Positions 27,612-38,102 of a stretch of 64,000 bases of DNA are shown in pieces. The notes under the pieces are model-generated. The model did no database searches. It had not been told where the DNA came from and was given only the letters and a program-made list of their open reading frames with translations. The DNA lies in assembly GCA_963827725.1 (NCBI GenBank), contig CAWHBM010000001.1, positions 558,001 through 622,000 on the forward strand. Direction: 5' to 3'. Source of the stretch: VAXT01 sp963827725. Its GTDB lineage: Bacteria > Actinomycetota > Thermoleophilia > Gaiellales > Gaiellaceae. The position numbers and the translations under genes were made by a program. How positions within the stretch are numbered: position 1 is the stretch's first letter; each line of letters begins with the position of its first letter.

Positions 27612-29534
27612 TCAACCTGAGAGCTGGAACTCCGCGGGTAGCTCGTCTGGCTCGTCGGCCGGCTCGAGCTCGGCCCGTGCGCGGACGTCGAAGTAGACGT
27701 AGGCGGTTGTCAGGGCGACGAAGGGAATCGTCACGGCGTTGAGGACTCCCGCGACGAGGTTGAGCGTCGCGAGCGGGGCGCTGGTCAGGATGATCAACAG
27801 TGTGCCCACGAGCGGGCCGAGGACGAGAGCGAGCGCCGCTGCGAACACTGCGAGCGTTGCGACCTTCAGCCAGTGTCCGTGCACGAGGCGGCGGCTTTGT
27901 CGGAGGGCGTCGATCGCAGATCGACCCTCGAGCTCGACCGCGAACACGGCAAGCGCCCAGCGGACGGCCAGCCAGATGGCAATCGGGACGAGCACCAGGG
28001 TGCTCAAGAGGAGCGAAACCGCTAGAACAGAGATCACGATCGCGCCGAGCAGTGGCCTTGCCCTGTCCAGAGCCAGGCGGTAGGCGCCGATCGGCCCGAC
28101 TGGCCTGCCGTGCTCGATCTCTACGAGCGCCCGCGCGGTGGCCGCGACGACCAGGGTGAGGCCGAGAAGGGTCAAGGCCGTTCCGATAGCGACAACGAGG
28201 AACACGAGCACTCCGCCGCTCTCGCCCTCTGTCGAGATCCCCGCGATGCTCGACGCACGGATGACGATCGCCTGTAGAAGCGTCACGACCAGAGAGATCG
28301 GCAACAGCACGAGACCGATGCCGAGGAAAAGCCATAGGCGTTTCGTGTACATGCGGGCTGCGGCCGTGAGGATCTGTCCCCACGCGCGGCGGCGCGCCAG
28401 GCTGAGCGGCGCGGTCGGCCGCCAGGTTGCGCGCGAAAGCCCGAAGAGAACGAGCGCAAGAAGCGCTCCGAGGGCCAGCAAGACCGGAATCGGGTCGTCC
28501 ACAGATCGACGAAGAGCGTTCGAGCCGGCACCGATCGCACTACAGAAGAAGTCAGTTGTCCCAGTCCCGAGGGCACCACCTGCCGGGATGGCGTAGCTCT
28601 TATCGCGCCAACTCGTGGAGACGCTGATCGGCTCGGTCCACGAGGTCTTGAGGTTGGGGCCTGTGGGGCCGTTGAAGATCGACGGCTGAAACTCACCCCA
28701 ACGCCCCTCGAACGCAATCCACGGAAACAGGATGCTGGCTTCGGCCGGATCGCTCGGAATCGTCCGCACGACGGGGCGGACGTCGAAGCTCGGGCCCGAT
28801 GTGTCGTCGCAGCCGACGCCCTCCTGGGCCGAGCTGCCGAGGTAGAGCGCCGACCCGAAGAAGTTCGCGTGCGAACCAGCCGCCGGGTATACGACCGGAT
28901 GCGTCCCGCCGACGAGCTCGAGCTTGTCCTCGCCCCACGTCGCTCGCTCTGACCCCTCATGCTGGCTGTAGCCGACGGACACCGGCTCGCCGGCGAGCGC
29001 CTGGCGCGCGTCGCCGGCGTCGAAGACGAGCTGGATGTTCTCCCAGTCGCCTTCGTGGGTGTTGTTCCAGTCGTTGAAGACGTAGTAGAGCCAGTACTGG
29101 AGGGCGAGTTGACCCGGATAGTCGGGGTCGGTGGCGACGTGCGCGTAGACGGTCGGCGCGGTTCCTTCGGTCAGGCGGTTCGACCACCGCTCGTAGTCGC
29201 AGCCGGGGTCGAGGGGGTTCCCGGGGAAATCGAGGTGGTACTCGTAGAGGTTGCGGGACACATCCTCCGCCGTGGGGCCGACCTTGATCAGGTCTCCGGT
29301 GCCCCACGGCCCGCGGAGCGCGACGGTCTGCTCGCCGAGGAGCACGTCGACGTCGATCGGCTCGAACGACTCGCCGTACCCGCAGTCCTGAGCCTGGGCG
29401 ACGAGCCGCACGACCGGCGCGTAGCGCTCGGCGAGGGCGGTCTCGTCCGCGAGGTCGGCCACCGCACATGGTGCCGCGACGAGCGAGAGCACGGCAACGA
29501 GGGCGCAGACCACGGGACGCGAGCGTGCGGGCAT
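27612..29534 (-). CDS. secreted Vps62-like domain fused to multi-TM region
   Basis: 640 residues from the ATG at 29534, giving a signal peptide (VVCALVAVLSLVAAPCAVA). The extracellular domain (about 30-340) has Vps62/DUF946-like hallmarks: LQYWLYYVFNDW, HEGDWENIQLVF, YSQHEGSE and YPAAGSHANFF. After one helix (about 365-385) comes a cytoplasmic/membrane part of ~250 residues with about six helices, resembling the membrane domains of glycerophosphodiester phosphodiesterases. No catalytic assignment is safe. It is followed at once by the BrkB-like gene, so both may act in the envelope. Confidence 0.75.
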   Translation of the reverse strand: MPARSRPVVCALVAVLSLVAAPCAVADLADETALAERYAPVVRLVAQAQDCGYGESFEPIDVDVLLGEQTVALRGPWGTGDLIKVGPTAEDVSRNLYEYHLDFPGNPLDPGCDYERWSNRLTEGTAPTVYAHVATDPDYPGQLALQYWLYYVFNDWNNTHEGDWENIQLVFDAGDARQALAGEPVSVGYSQHEGSERATWGEDKLELVGGTHPVVYPAAGSHANFFGSALYLGSSAQEGVGCDDTSGPSFDVRPVVRTIPSDPAEASILFPWIAFEGRWGEFQPSIFNGPTGPNLKTSWTEPISVSTSWRDKSYAIPAGGALGTGTTDFFCSAIGAGSNALRRSVDDPIPVLLALGALLALVLFGLSRATWRPTAPLSLARRRAWGQILTAAARMYTKRLWLFLGIGLVLLPISLVVTLLQAIVIRASSIAGISTEGESGGVLVFLVVAIGTALTLLGLTLVVAATARALVEIEHGRPVGPIGAYRLALDRARPLLGAIVISVLAVSLLLSTLVLVPIAIWLAVRWALAVFAVELEGRSAIDALRQSRRLVHGHWLKVATLAVFAAALALVLGPLVGTLLIILTSAPLATLNLVAGVLNAVTIPFVALTTAYVYFDVRARAELEPADEPDELPAEFQLSG

Positions 29535-29729
29535 GAACCGCGATTCTTCCAGGGCTGAGGCGTTACACCGGGCGCCTCGACGTGCTGACCGCGTAGTCGA
29601 CGAAGGCAAGCGTTCGTTCAACGGCCTCCGGCTCGGCCGGGCATCCAACGACTCATGTCCGCTAACGCCATGTTCTCTGTTTCGGCAACAGTCACGTTGG
29701 CAAGATAGCCAACGGATCGGATGGCACAA

Positions 29730-30515
29730 CTACATCGTCTCGAGCGAGGCGCGGCGGCGGCCGTCGAGCTCGAAGTACCTGAGCAGGCCGTACGCGAGCG
29801 CCGCGTAGCAGACGCCGATCCCGGCTTCCGTCCAGACGAGCCCGGAAACCTCTCCCAGCGATGCGCCCTCCGCGACCTCGCGGGCCGCGGCGATGCCGTG
29901 CGTCAGCGGCAGGACCTGGCCAACCGCCTGCATCCAGCCCGGCAGCACGTCGACCGGGACGTTGACGCCGCAGAAGAGCAGGAAGACGAAGATCATGAGG
30001 TTCGCGAAGAAGAAGACGTCTCGGCCGCGCAGGCCGAACGCGCCGATCATCGTCCCGAACGCCGTGCAGGAGAACGAGGTCACGACGACGATGAGCGCAA
30101 TCACCGGGATCTCGGCCGGCGCGAGCGAGAAATCGAGCAGGAGCCAGCCGACGACGAAGCCGACCGCCGAGACGAAGATCCCGTTCGCGATGTTCGGCAG
30201 CGCGCGGCCGAGGAAGAGCGAAAGCCGGTTCGCCGGCGTCACGAGGATCGAGGAGAGCGTCTGCGTCCAGCGCTCGCCGCCGATCGTCATCGCCATCCCG
30301 AAGATCCCGCCCAACGACGAGATCGCAACGGCGTTCCCGATGACGAAGAACTCGTCCGAGCGGAGCTTCGCGAAGCGCCCGATGTAGGCGAAGAAGAGGA
30401 TCTGGAACACCGGGCCGCCGAGCATCGTCGGGACGTAGATCGACCAGTGGATCCAGTTGAAGAGCGCGCGGTAAGCCAGGTAGCCGCCGATGAAGAAGAT
30501 GCGAATCGAGTTCAT
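29730..30515 (-). CDS. ABC-2 type permease, type B, copy 3
   Basis: 261 residues from the ATG at 30515, six membrane helices. The start RIFFIGGYLAYRALFNW is shared with two paralogues upstream in the operon (31286-32074 and 32842-33627). Other shared marks are FFVIGNAV, GGERWTQTLSSILVTPANRLSLFLGRALP and PLTHGIAAAREVA. It forms half of a predicted exporter with its type A partner. The ATG overlaps the partner's expected TGA (ATGA). It is the last gene of the operon; 195 nt to the next gene hold no clear terminator. Confidence 0.85.
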   Translation of the reverse strand: MNSIRIFFIGGYLAYRALFNWIHWSIYVPTMLGGPVFQILFFAYIGRFAKLRSDEFFVIGNAVAISSLGGIFGMAMTIGGERWTQTLSSILVTPANRLSLFLGRALPNIANGIFVSAVGFVVGWLLLDFSLAPAEIPVIALIVVVTSFSCTAFGTMIGAFGLRGRDVFFFANLMIFVFLLFCGVNVPVDVLPGWMQAVGQVLPLTHGIAAAREVAEGASLGEVSGLVWTEAGIGVCYAALAYGLLRYFELDGRRRASLETM

Positions 30516-31289
30516 GCGAGCGCCAGGGTTGCCCGCTCGCGGGCGAGTCGCTCGAAATAGCGGAGCGTGAAGTGCCCGATCACGAGGTAGATCGACGCCG
30601 AGCGCGAGGCACACGGCGATCGGGATCGCCGGGTCGCCGCCGATCGCTGCTTGTCGGATCCCGCGAATCCCCCAGGTCGGCGCGAGCACCCACGAGATCG
30701 GGCGTGTCCAGCCGGGGAGAAGGGAGAGCCCGACGAGCAGGCCGGTTACGAGCCAGACCGGGTACTCGAGGAGGTTCGACAACGAGTTCGCGTTGCGCAG
30801 GAGCACGAATGTCGACGCCAGCACGAGGCCGAGCAGCCCGAGCGAGAGAACCGCCGCGGGGAGCGCGATGACGAACCACACAGGATGGGCGAGGTCAAGC
30901 GGCAGGTCGAAGATGAGCCAACCCCAGGCCAGCGTCGCCGCCACCGAGTAGAGGCCGATCGACGCCGTCGCGATCGTCATCGGCAGGACGACGAGGATCA
31001 GCGGCGTCGGCACGCCGATCACGTACTCGAGCGTCCCCTGCCACCGCTGCCACTGGATCAGGCCGCCCGAGCCGAAGAGCGTCGACGACCAGATGCCCAT
31101 CATCCCGGCACCTAGAGAGGCATAGAGGAGGGACAGCCCCGGCCGCGCACCGGTGCGGAACATGTAGTACGCGATCGTGGCGTAGAAGATCGGCAGGATC
31201 GCCGCGTTGAGCATGAAGAAGCCCGACATCGTCAGGTTCCTCACGTTGAAGAGCCAGCCGGTCCAGAAGAGGCGGAGGGCGTGCCTCAT
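30512..31289 (-). pseudogene. ABC-2 type permease, type A, copy 3, frameshifted end
   Basis: The ATG at 31289 overlaps the previous stop (ATGA). The frame encodes a six-helix permease (NLTMSGFFMLNAAILPIFYA, LEYVIGVPTPLILVVLP, WVLAPTWGIRGIRQAAIGG) up to VCLALG and then runs through into the next gene. One extra base near 30596 causes this. In the shifted frame the end reads IYLVIGHFTLRYFERLARER and stops at a TGA overlapping the next ATG, exactly as in the intact paralogue. The apparent 519-residue double permease is thus a frameshift product; either a sequencing error or a real lesion of the last ~25 residues. Confidence 0.85.
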
Positions 31290-32074
31290 GCGACCCCGAG
31301 CGATGCGCGCTTGCGGCTTTCCCGCTCCATGAAGCGCAGCAGCTGGTAGCCGAGGATCGTGTAGACGACTCCGATCAGGGCCTCACGGGCCAGGAGCCCG
31401 CTCACGTCGCCAAGCGAAGCCCCGTCGGCGACGCGGCGAGCCGCTTCGATCCCGTGCGTGAGTGGGACACGCTGCGAGATCGCCTGCATCCACCCGGGGA
31501 GCTCCTCGATTGCGACGTTCGCACCGGTGAAGATCAGGAGCAGCCCGAAGATGATGTTGTTGAGCACTGCGGTCTCCCGGACGCGGAGCCCGATCCCCGC
31601 GCAGATCAGGCCGAGGCCTGTGCACGAGAAGATCGCCACGAGGATGACGAGGGCGATGGGGCCCCAGGCCGAGACGGGCACGTCGATACCGAGGACGAGA
31701 CCAGACACGAGGAGCGAGAACACGGCGACGAACATCGAGTTCACGATCACGGGCAGCGCCCGTCCGAGAAAGAGCGGAAGCCGTCCTGCAGGAGAAACGA
31801 GGATGTACATCAGCGTCTGCTGGCTGCGCTCGCCGGAGATCGCTTGCGTCATCGCGAAGAGGCAGGGGACGGAGGCGTACTGGACGGCGTTCCCGATCAC
31901 GAAGAACTCATCCGACTGGACACCGGCGGCTCTTCCGATGAAGACGAACAGGAAGATCTGGAAGATCGGTTGCACGATGAGGGTCGGGAAGAAGATCCAC
32001 GGCGAGAGCCAGTTGATCAGCCCCCGATACGCAGTGAGGCCGCCGATGAAGAAGATCCGGAGCGAGACGGTCAT
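31286..32074 (-). CDS. ABC-2 type permease, type B, copy 2
   Basis: 262 residues from the ATG at 32074. It has the type B start SLRIFFIGGLTAYRGLINWL, FFVIGNAVQYASVPCLFAMT, SPAGRLPLFLGRALPVIVN and VPLTHGIEAARRVADGASL. Six membrane helices predicted. It pairs with copy 2 of the type A permease and shares the single upstream ATPase. Both ends show ATGA overlaps with the neighbouring permease genes. Confidence 0.88.
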   Translation of the reverse strand: MTVSLRIFFIGGLTAYRGLINWLSPWIFFPTLIVQPIFQIFLFVFIGRAAGVQSDEFFVIGNAVQYASVPCLFAMTQAISGERSQQTLMYILVSPAGRLPLFLGRALPVIVNSMFVAVFSLLVSGLVLGIDVPVSAWGPIALVILVAIFSCTGLGLICAGIGLRVRETAVLNNIIFGLLLIFTGANVAIEELPGWMQAISQRVPLTHGIEAARRVADGASLGDVSGLLAREALIGVVYTILGYQLLRFMERESRKRASLGVA

Positions 32075-32845
32075 GTCAGCGACAGGCTGGCGCTGCGGCG
32101 TGCCGCGCGCAGGACTCTGCTCGGTGAGGACGACCCCGATCGCGACGTAGACGCTGCCCAGGAGGACGCACATGCCGATGTCGGGCAAGGGCGTGCCGCC
32201 GGTCGAGGATTCGCGGATCGCCCGCATGCCCCAGGTCGGGGCCAGTGCCCAGGAGATCGGAAGCACCCAGCCTGGTAGAAGCGACAAGGGAACGAGGAAG
32301 CCGCAGATCAACCAGATCGGGTACTCGGTCATCGAGCCGAGCGCCCAGGCAGTTCGGTAGCGCGCGAAGCCCACCGCCATCAGGAAGCCGAGCGCGCCGA
32401 TCGAGAGGACCGTCGCCGGGATCGCCGCGGCCATGAGCAGGGGATGCTCGAGCGGGAGGTCGATCCCGAACGCGAAACGGCCCCAGAGCAGCGTCGTCGT
32501 CATGCAATAGATCCCGATTGCGGAGGTCGCAAACGCGAGGGGCAGGAGCACGAGCGAGAAGTGCGCCGGCGCCGCGACGAGCAGCTCGAGCGTGCCGAAC
32601 CAACGCTCGCGGTGGAGCGCCGAGCCCGCTGAGACGCTCGTTGCCGTCCAGATGCCCATCACGGCGGCACCGAGCGATGCGTAGACGAGCGCGTCCGGCT
32701 CGCCTCCTGCACGGAACATGAAGAACGCGACCGTGGCGAAGAAGATCGGCCAGAGGATCGCGAGCAGTCCGTCGAACGAGGAGCGGGTCAGCTGCTTCAC
32801 GTTCAGCACCCAGGCGACCGTGAGCAGGCGCAGGTTTCTCCTCAC
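32071..32845 (-). pseudogene. ABC-2 type permease, type A, copy 2, frameshifted end
   Basis: Starts at the GTG at 32845 (GTGA overlap). Residues up to VYVAIGVVLTE match the intact type A copy (FDGLLAILWPIFFATVAFFMFRAG shortened here: ILWPIFFATVAFF; ISWALAPTWGMRAIRES). One extra base near 32118 then throws the frame into the next gene. Deleting it restores ERVLRAARRSASLSLT followed by TGA, nearly the same end as the intact copy (ERVLRSARVRASLSLS). The long fused frame is therefore not a genuine fusion protein. Confidence 0.87.
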
Positions 32846-33627
32846 GAGCGCTCCAGGCTTGCGTACCGGCGGCTCTGAACCTCCATGAAGCGGAGGACCA
32901 GGTAGCCGAGCGTGGCGTAGAAGAGTCCAATGAGCAACTCGGTCCCGACGAGACCCGCGACCGAGCTGAACGGGGCGCCGTCGGCGAGCAAGCGCGCGGC
33001 CTCGATTGCATGCGTGAACGGGAGCCCCTCGGAAATCGTGGTCGCCCAGTCCGGCAGCTCGGAGAGCGGAATGTTGGCGCCCGTGAAGATGAGAAGGAAC
33101 CCGAAGATCACGTTCGAGAGCACGGCGTTCTCGCGGACGCGCAACGAAATCGCGGCGTTGATCAAGCCGAGCCCGGTGCACGAGAACGCAGCGACCACGA
33201 TCACGAGCGCAAGCGCCGGCACGGATGAGAGCGGGATGTCGACACCGAGGATCAGGGTCCCCGCCGTGAGTGAGAACGCTGCCACGAACGCTCCGTTCGC
33301 GATCACGGGCAGGGCGCGCCCGAAGAAGAGCGGGACGCGCCGAGCCGGACTGACGAGGATTGCGCTCAGGGTGTTCTGGTAGCGCTCGCCGCCGATCATC
33401 TGCGTCATCGCGAAGAGGCATGGGATCGCTGCGTACTGGATCGCGTTTCCGACGACGTAGAACTCGTCCGACTCGAGGCCGGCGGACCGGCCGATGTAGG
33501 CGAAGAGCAGGATCTGGAAGATCGGCGCCACGAGGAGGCTGGGGATGTAGATCTGCGGGGTCAGCCAGTAGAAGAGCGCGCGGTAGGTCATGCGCCCGCC
33601 GACGAAGAAGACGCGCAGCGAGGTCAC
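32842..33627 (-). CDS. ABC-2 type permease, type B, copy 1
   Basis: 261 residues from the GTG at 33627, which forms a GTGA overlap with the preceding type A gene. Six membrane helices; family motifs LRVFFVGGRMTYRALFYWL, FYVVGNAIQYAAIPCLFAMT, SPARRVPLFFGRALPVIA and LPFTHAIEAARLLADGA. It pairs with the intact type A copy (33624-34394). Confidence 0.88.
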   Translation of the reverse strand: MTSLRVFFVGGRMTYRALFYWLTPQIYIPSLLVAPIFQILLFAYIGRSAGLESDEFYVVGNAIQYAAIPCLFAMTQMIGGERYQNTLSAILVSPARRVPLFFGRALPVIANGAFVAAFSLTAGTLILGVDIPLSSVPALALVIVVAAFSCTGLGLINAAISLRVRENAVLSNVIFGFLLIFTGANIPLSELPDWATTISEGLPFTHAIEAARLLADGAPFSSVAGLVGTELLIGLFYATLGYLVLRFMEVQSRRYASLERS

Positions 33628-34394
33628 GACAGTGAGAGAGAGGCGCGTACGCGCGCGGAGCGCAGCACCCGTTCGGTGAACACGATGCCGAGGCCGACGT
33701 AGAGGGCGCCCAGGCCTACGCACATCAGGAGGTCGTCGAGTGGAGACCCGCCAAGCGCGGACTGGCGAATCGCATTCATGCCCCAAGTGGGGGCGAGTAC
33801 CCACGAGATCGGTCGCACCCAGTCGGGGAAGAGCGCAAGCGGGACGAGGAAGCCGCCGATCAGCCACACCGGGTACTCGAAGAGGTTCCCGAGCGCCCAG
33901 GCCGCGCGGAAGCGCACGAACGTGACCGCAAACACGAATCCGAGCGCGCCGAACGAGAGCACGGTGCCGACGATCGAGGCCGCGAACATGAGCGGGTGCT
34001 GGACGGTAAGTGGGACCCCGAATAGGAAGTGCCCGTAGAGGAGCGTCGCCACCAGGCTGTAGATGCCGACAGTCGCCATGGCGAGCGTCACGGGCAGGAG
34101 GACGAGGGCAAAGTGACGTGGAGTGCCGACGAGGAGCTCGAGCGTTCCGTGCCAGCGCTCACGCTGCATCGCACCGCCCGCGGTCGTGCTCGTAGCCGAC
34201 CACATCCCCATCACGGCCGCGCCGAGCGAGGCGTAAAGCAGGGTCCGCGGGCTGTCGCCGGCGCGGAAGACGAAGAACGCGACGGTCGCAAAGAAAAGCG
34301 GATAGATGACCTGCCCGAAGCCCTCGAACGGCGACCGGGAGATCATCTTCATGTGGTACAGCCAGCCGACTCCGAGGAGGCGGAGAGTCTTCAC
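33624..34394 (-). CDS. ABC-2 type permease, type A, copy 1
   Basis: 256 residues, six membrane helices, intact to its C-terminus (FTERVLRSARVRASLSLS). Marks shared with the other type A copies are FEGFGQVIYPLFFATVAFFV, GTLELLVGTPRHFALVLLP and ISWVLAPTWGMNAIRQSALG. It overlaps the ATPase gene by 4 nt. It is the closest permease to the ATPase and shows how the frameshifted copies should end. Confidence 0.9.
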   Translation of the reverse strand: MKTLRLLGVGWLYHMKMISRSPFEGFGQVIYPLFFATVAFFVFRAGDSPRTLLYASLGAAVMGMWSATSTTAGGAMQRERWHGTLELLVGTPRHFALVLLPVTLAMATVGIYSLVATLLYGHFLFGVPLTVQHPLMFAASIVGTVLSFGALGFVFAVTFVRFRAAWALGNLFEYPVWLIGGFLVPLALFPDWVRPISWVLAPTWGMNAIRQSALGGSPLDDLLMCVGLGALYVGLGIVFTERVLRSARVRASLSLS

Positions 34395-35359
34395 TCGGCA
34401 GTTACGAGAGCGACGTACGCATCCTCGAGCGTCGGCTCCCTGTGCGACACGCGGCCGACGTTGGCGCCGTTCAGGTGTCCGAGGATCGCGGCCGTGAGCT
34501 GGATGTCGGCGCGAGTCTGGACGCTCAGCACCTGCGCCTGCTCGCGCTCCTCGACCCAGACTGCGAGCACGCCTTCCAGGTTGCGGAGCTTCTCGACCGT
34601 CTCGTCGGGCACGCCGTAGACCTCGACCTCCGTCACGCTTCCGGAGGCGACGCGGCTCTTCAGCTGCCCGGGCGTTCCCTCGGCGACGATCTCGCCCTTC
34701 GAGATGACTGCGATCCGGTCGCAGAGCGCGTCGGCCTCGAACATGTAGTGGGTGGTCAGCAGGATCGTCTTGCCGGCGTCGGTGAGCGACGCGATCGTCG
34801 CGCGGAGCTCGCGCGCGCCAACCGGATCCAGGCCGATCGTGGGCTCGTCGAGGAAGAGCACCTCCGGGTCGTGGAGCAGCCCGCGGGCGACGTGCAGGCG
34901 CTGCTTCATCCCGCGCGAGTAACCCTCGGCTCGCTCGTGCTCGCGGCCCTTGAGCCCGACGAGCTCGAGCAGCTCCTCGATCCGCGGCTTCTGGGTCTTC
35001 GCGGGGACGCCGTAGAGCTCGGCGAAGTAGCGGAGGTTGTCGTAGCCCGAGAGCCGCTCGTAGACGCCGCGCTCGCCGCCGAAGACGTAGCCGATCCGCT
35101 TTCTGACCTCGCGCGCCTCCTTGACGACGTCGTGGCCGAGGACGCGGGCGCTGCCCGAGGTCGGGATGAGCAGCGTGATCAGCATCTTGATCGTCGTCGT
35201 CTTGCCCGCGCCGTTCGGGCCCAGGAGGCCGAAGAGCTCGCCTTTTTCGATGGCGAAGCTGACGCCGCGCACAGCTTCGATCTCCTTCACGCGGCGGCGG
35301 AGCGTCCCGGTGTGGGTGCGGTAGGTGCGGTGGAGGTCCTGCGCTTCGACGACGGCCAT
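34391..35359 (-). CDS. ABC exporter ATP-binding protein (DrrA/CcmA-like)
   Basis: 322 residues: Walker A GPNGAGKTTT, Q-loop region YVFGGERGVYERLSGY, a signature variant YSRGMKQRLHVA, Walker B VLFLDEPTIGLD and H-loop TTHYM. A ~90-residue C-terminal domain follows, as in drug/polysaccharide exporters. It is the first gene of a seven-gene minus-strand operon and the only ATPase for six permeases. It starts 20 nt from the divergent MFS gene, so the promoters overlap. Confidence 0.92.
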   Translation of the reverse strand: MAVVEAQDLHRTYRTHTGTLRRRVKEIEAVRGVSFAIEKGELFGLLGPNGAGKTTTIKMLITLLIPTSGSARVLGHDVVKEAREVRKRIGYVFGGERGVYERLSGYDNLRYFAELYGVPAKTQKPRIEELLELVGLKGREHERAEGYSRGMKQRLHVARGLLHDPEVLFLDEPTIGLDPVGARELRATIASLTDAGKTILLTTHYMFEADALCDRIAVISKGEIVAEGTPGQLKSRVASGSVTEVEVYGVPDETVEKLRNLEGVLAVWVEEREQAQVLSVQTRADIQLTAAILGHLNGANVGRVSHREPTLEDAYVALVTAE

Positions 35360-35379
35360 TGGCGAGAGACTAACGACAC

Positions 35380-36604
35380 GTGAGGTCGCTTCTTCGTTAT
35401 CTCCGCGGACTCGACCCGCGGCTGCCGAGGTCGGTGTGGACGATGGAGATCGGCGGCTTCGCGAACGCGTTCGGGAACGGGCTCGCCTTCCCGTTCCTCT
35501 TCATCTACCTGCACAACGTGCGGGGCTTCTCGCTGCCGACCGTCGGCCTGATCGCCGGCACGAGCGCGGCGGTCGGGATCGCCTCCATTCCGTTCGCGGG
35601 GATCATCGTCGACAGGATCGGCGGCAAGCGGACGCTGATCGGCGCGCTCGTCGTGCTCGCGATCGGCTTCGGCGGCTACGCGTTCGTGCAGGAGCCGTGG
35701 CACGCGTTCGCATTCAGCGCAATCGTCGGGATCGGCAACGGCGCATTTTGGCCGAGCCAATCGGCTCTCATCATCGGGCTGACGCCACCTGCGAGGCGGC
35801 ACGCGTCCTTCGCGGTCCAGCGGGTGATGCGGAACCTCGGGCTCGGGCTCGGCGGCGTGGCCGGAGGCCTGATCGCGACGACCGAGAACGTCACGAGCTA
35901 CACGGTGCTCTTCGGCCTCGACGCGCTGACGTTTCTCGTCTTCGTGTTCGTGCTCGGGTTCGTCCCGGATCCTGGGCTGTCGCGCGCGGAGGCCGAGGAG
36001 CCCGGGCGGTACCGCGAGGTCTTACGGAACCGGGTCTTCCTCGGCGTTGTCGGCTTGAACGTCGTCTACGTCGCCGCCGGGTACGCGCTGCTCGAGGTGT
36101 TTCCCGTGTTCGCGAAGAACGAGGCGGGTGTGACCGAGCAGCAGATCGGCTTCATCTTCTTCGCGAACACGCTTGCGATCGTCCTCGCCCAGCTCCCGTT
36201 CTCGAAGCTGCTGGAGGGCAGGCGACGAATGCCGGCGCTCGCGCTGATGACGTTCGTCTGGGCCGTCGCGTGGATGATCGTCTTCGTCGCCGGCGTCTGG
36301 CTCCAGGCGGGCCCCGCAGCTTTGGCCTTCGGCCTCGCAGCGATCGTCTTCGGGCTCGGTGAGTGCTTCCACGGGCCGACCCAGGGGGCGCTCGTCGCCG
36401 ACCTCGCGCCGCCGCGGCTGCGCGGGAGGTACATGGCGCTCTCGACCCTGTCCTGGGAGATCGGCTTCGTGATCGGCCCCACCTCGGCGGGCTTCATCCT
36501 CGCCGCCGCGCCGAACGCGCTGTGGCCGATCGCGGCGCTCACCTGTGTGCTCGCCGGGTGCGGCGCGCTCCTGCTCGAGCGGCGGATTCCGCCCGGGCTC
36601 CGCG

Positions 36605-36618
<14 letters not shown>
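35380..36618 (+). CDS. major facilitator superfamily transporter
   Basis: 412 residues, about 12 hydrophobic helices. The loop 2-3 motif appears as GIIVDRIGGKRTLIGALV. The GTG start is followed by a short basic N-terminus. Fold and length fit proton-coupled drug/metabolite efflux or uptake carriers; the substrate cannot be told. It is divergent from the ABC exporter ATPase with only 20 nt between, and its 3' end overlaps the convergent hyuB by 14 nt. Confidence 0.88.

Positions 36619-38080
<1,462 letters not shown>

Positions 38081-38102
<22 letters not shown>

Noticed and set aside
29730..31289. A single 519-residue double ABC permease
   Set aside because: Comparison with the intact A1/B1 pair shows two genes with an ATGA overlap and one extra base near 30596.
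31286..33421. A 711-residue fused permease
   Set aside because: It joins an upstream out-of-frame stretch, permease A2 and permease B2; removal of one base near 32118 restores the normal A2 end and stop.
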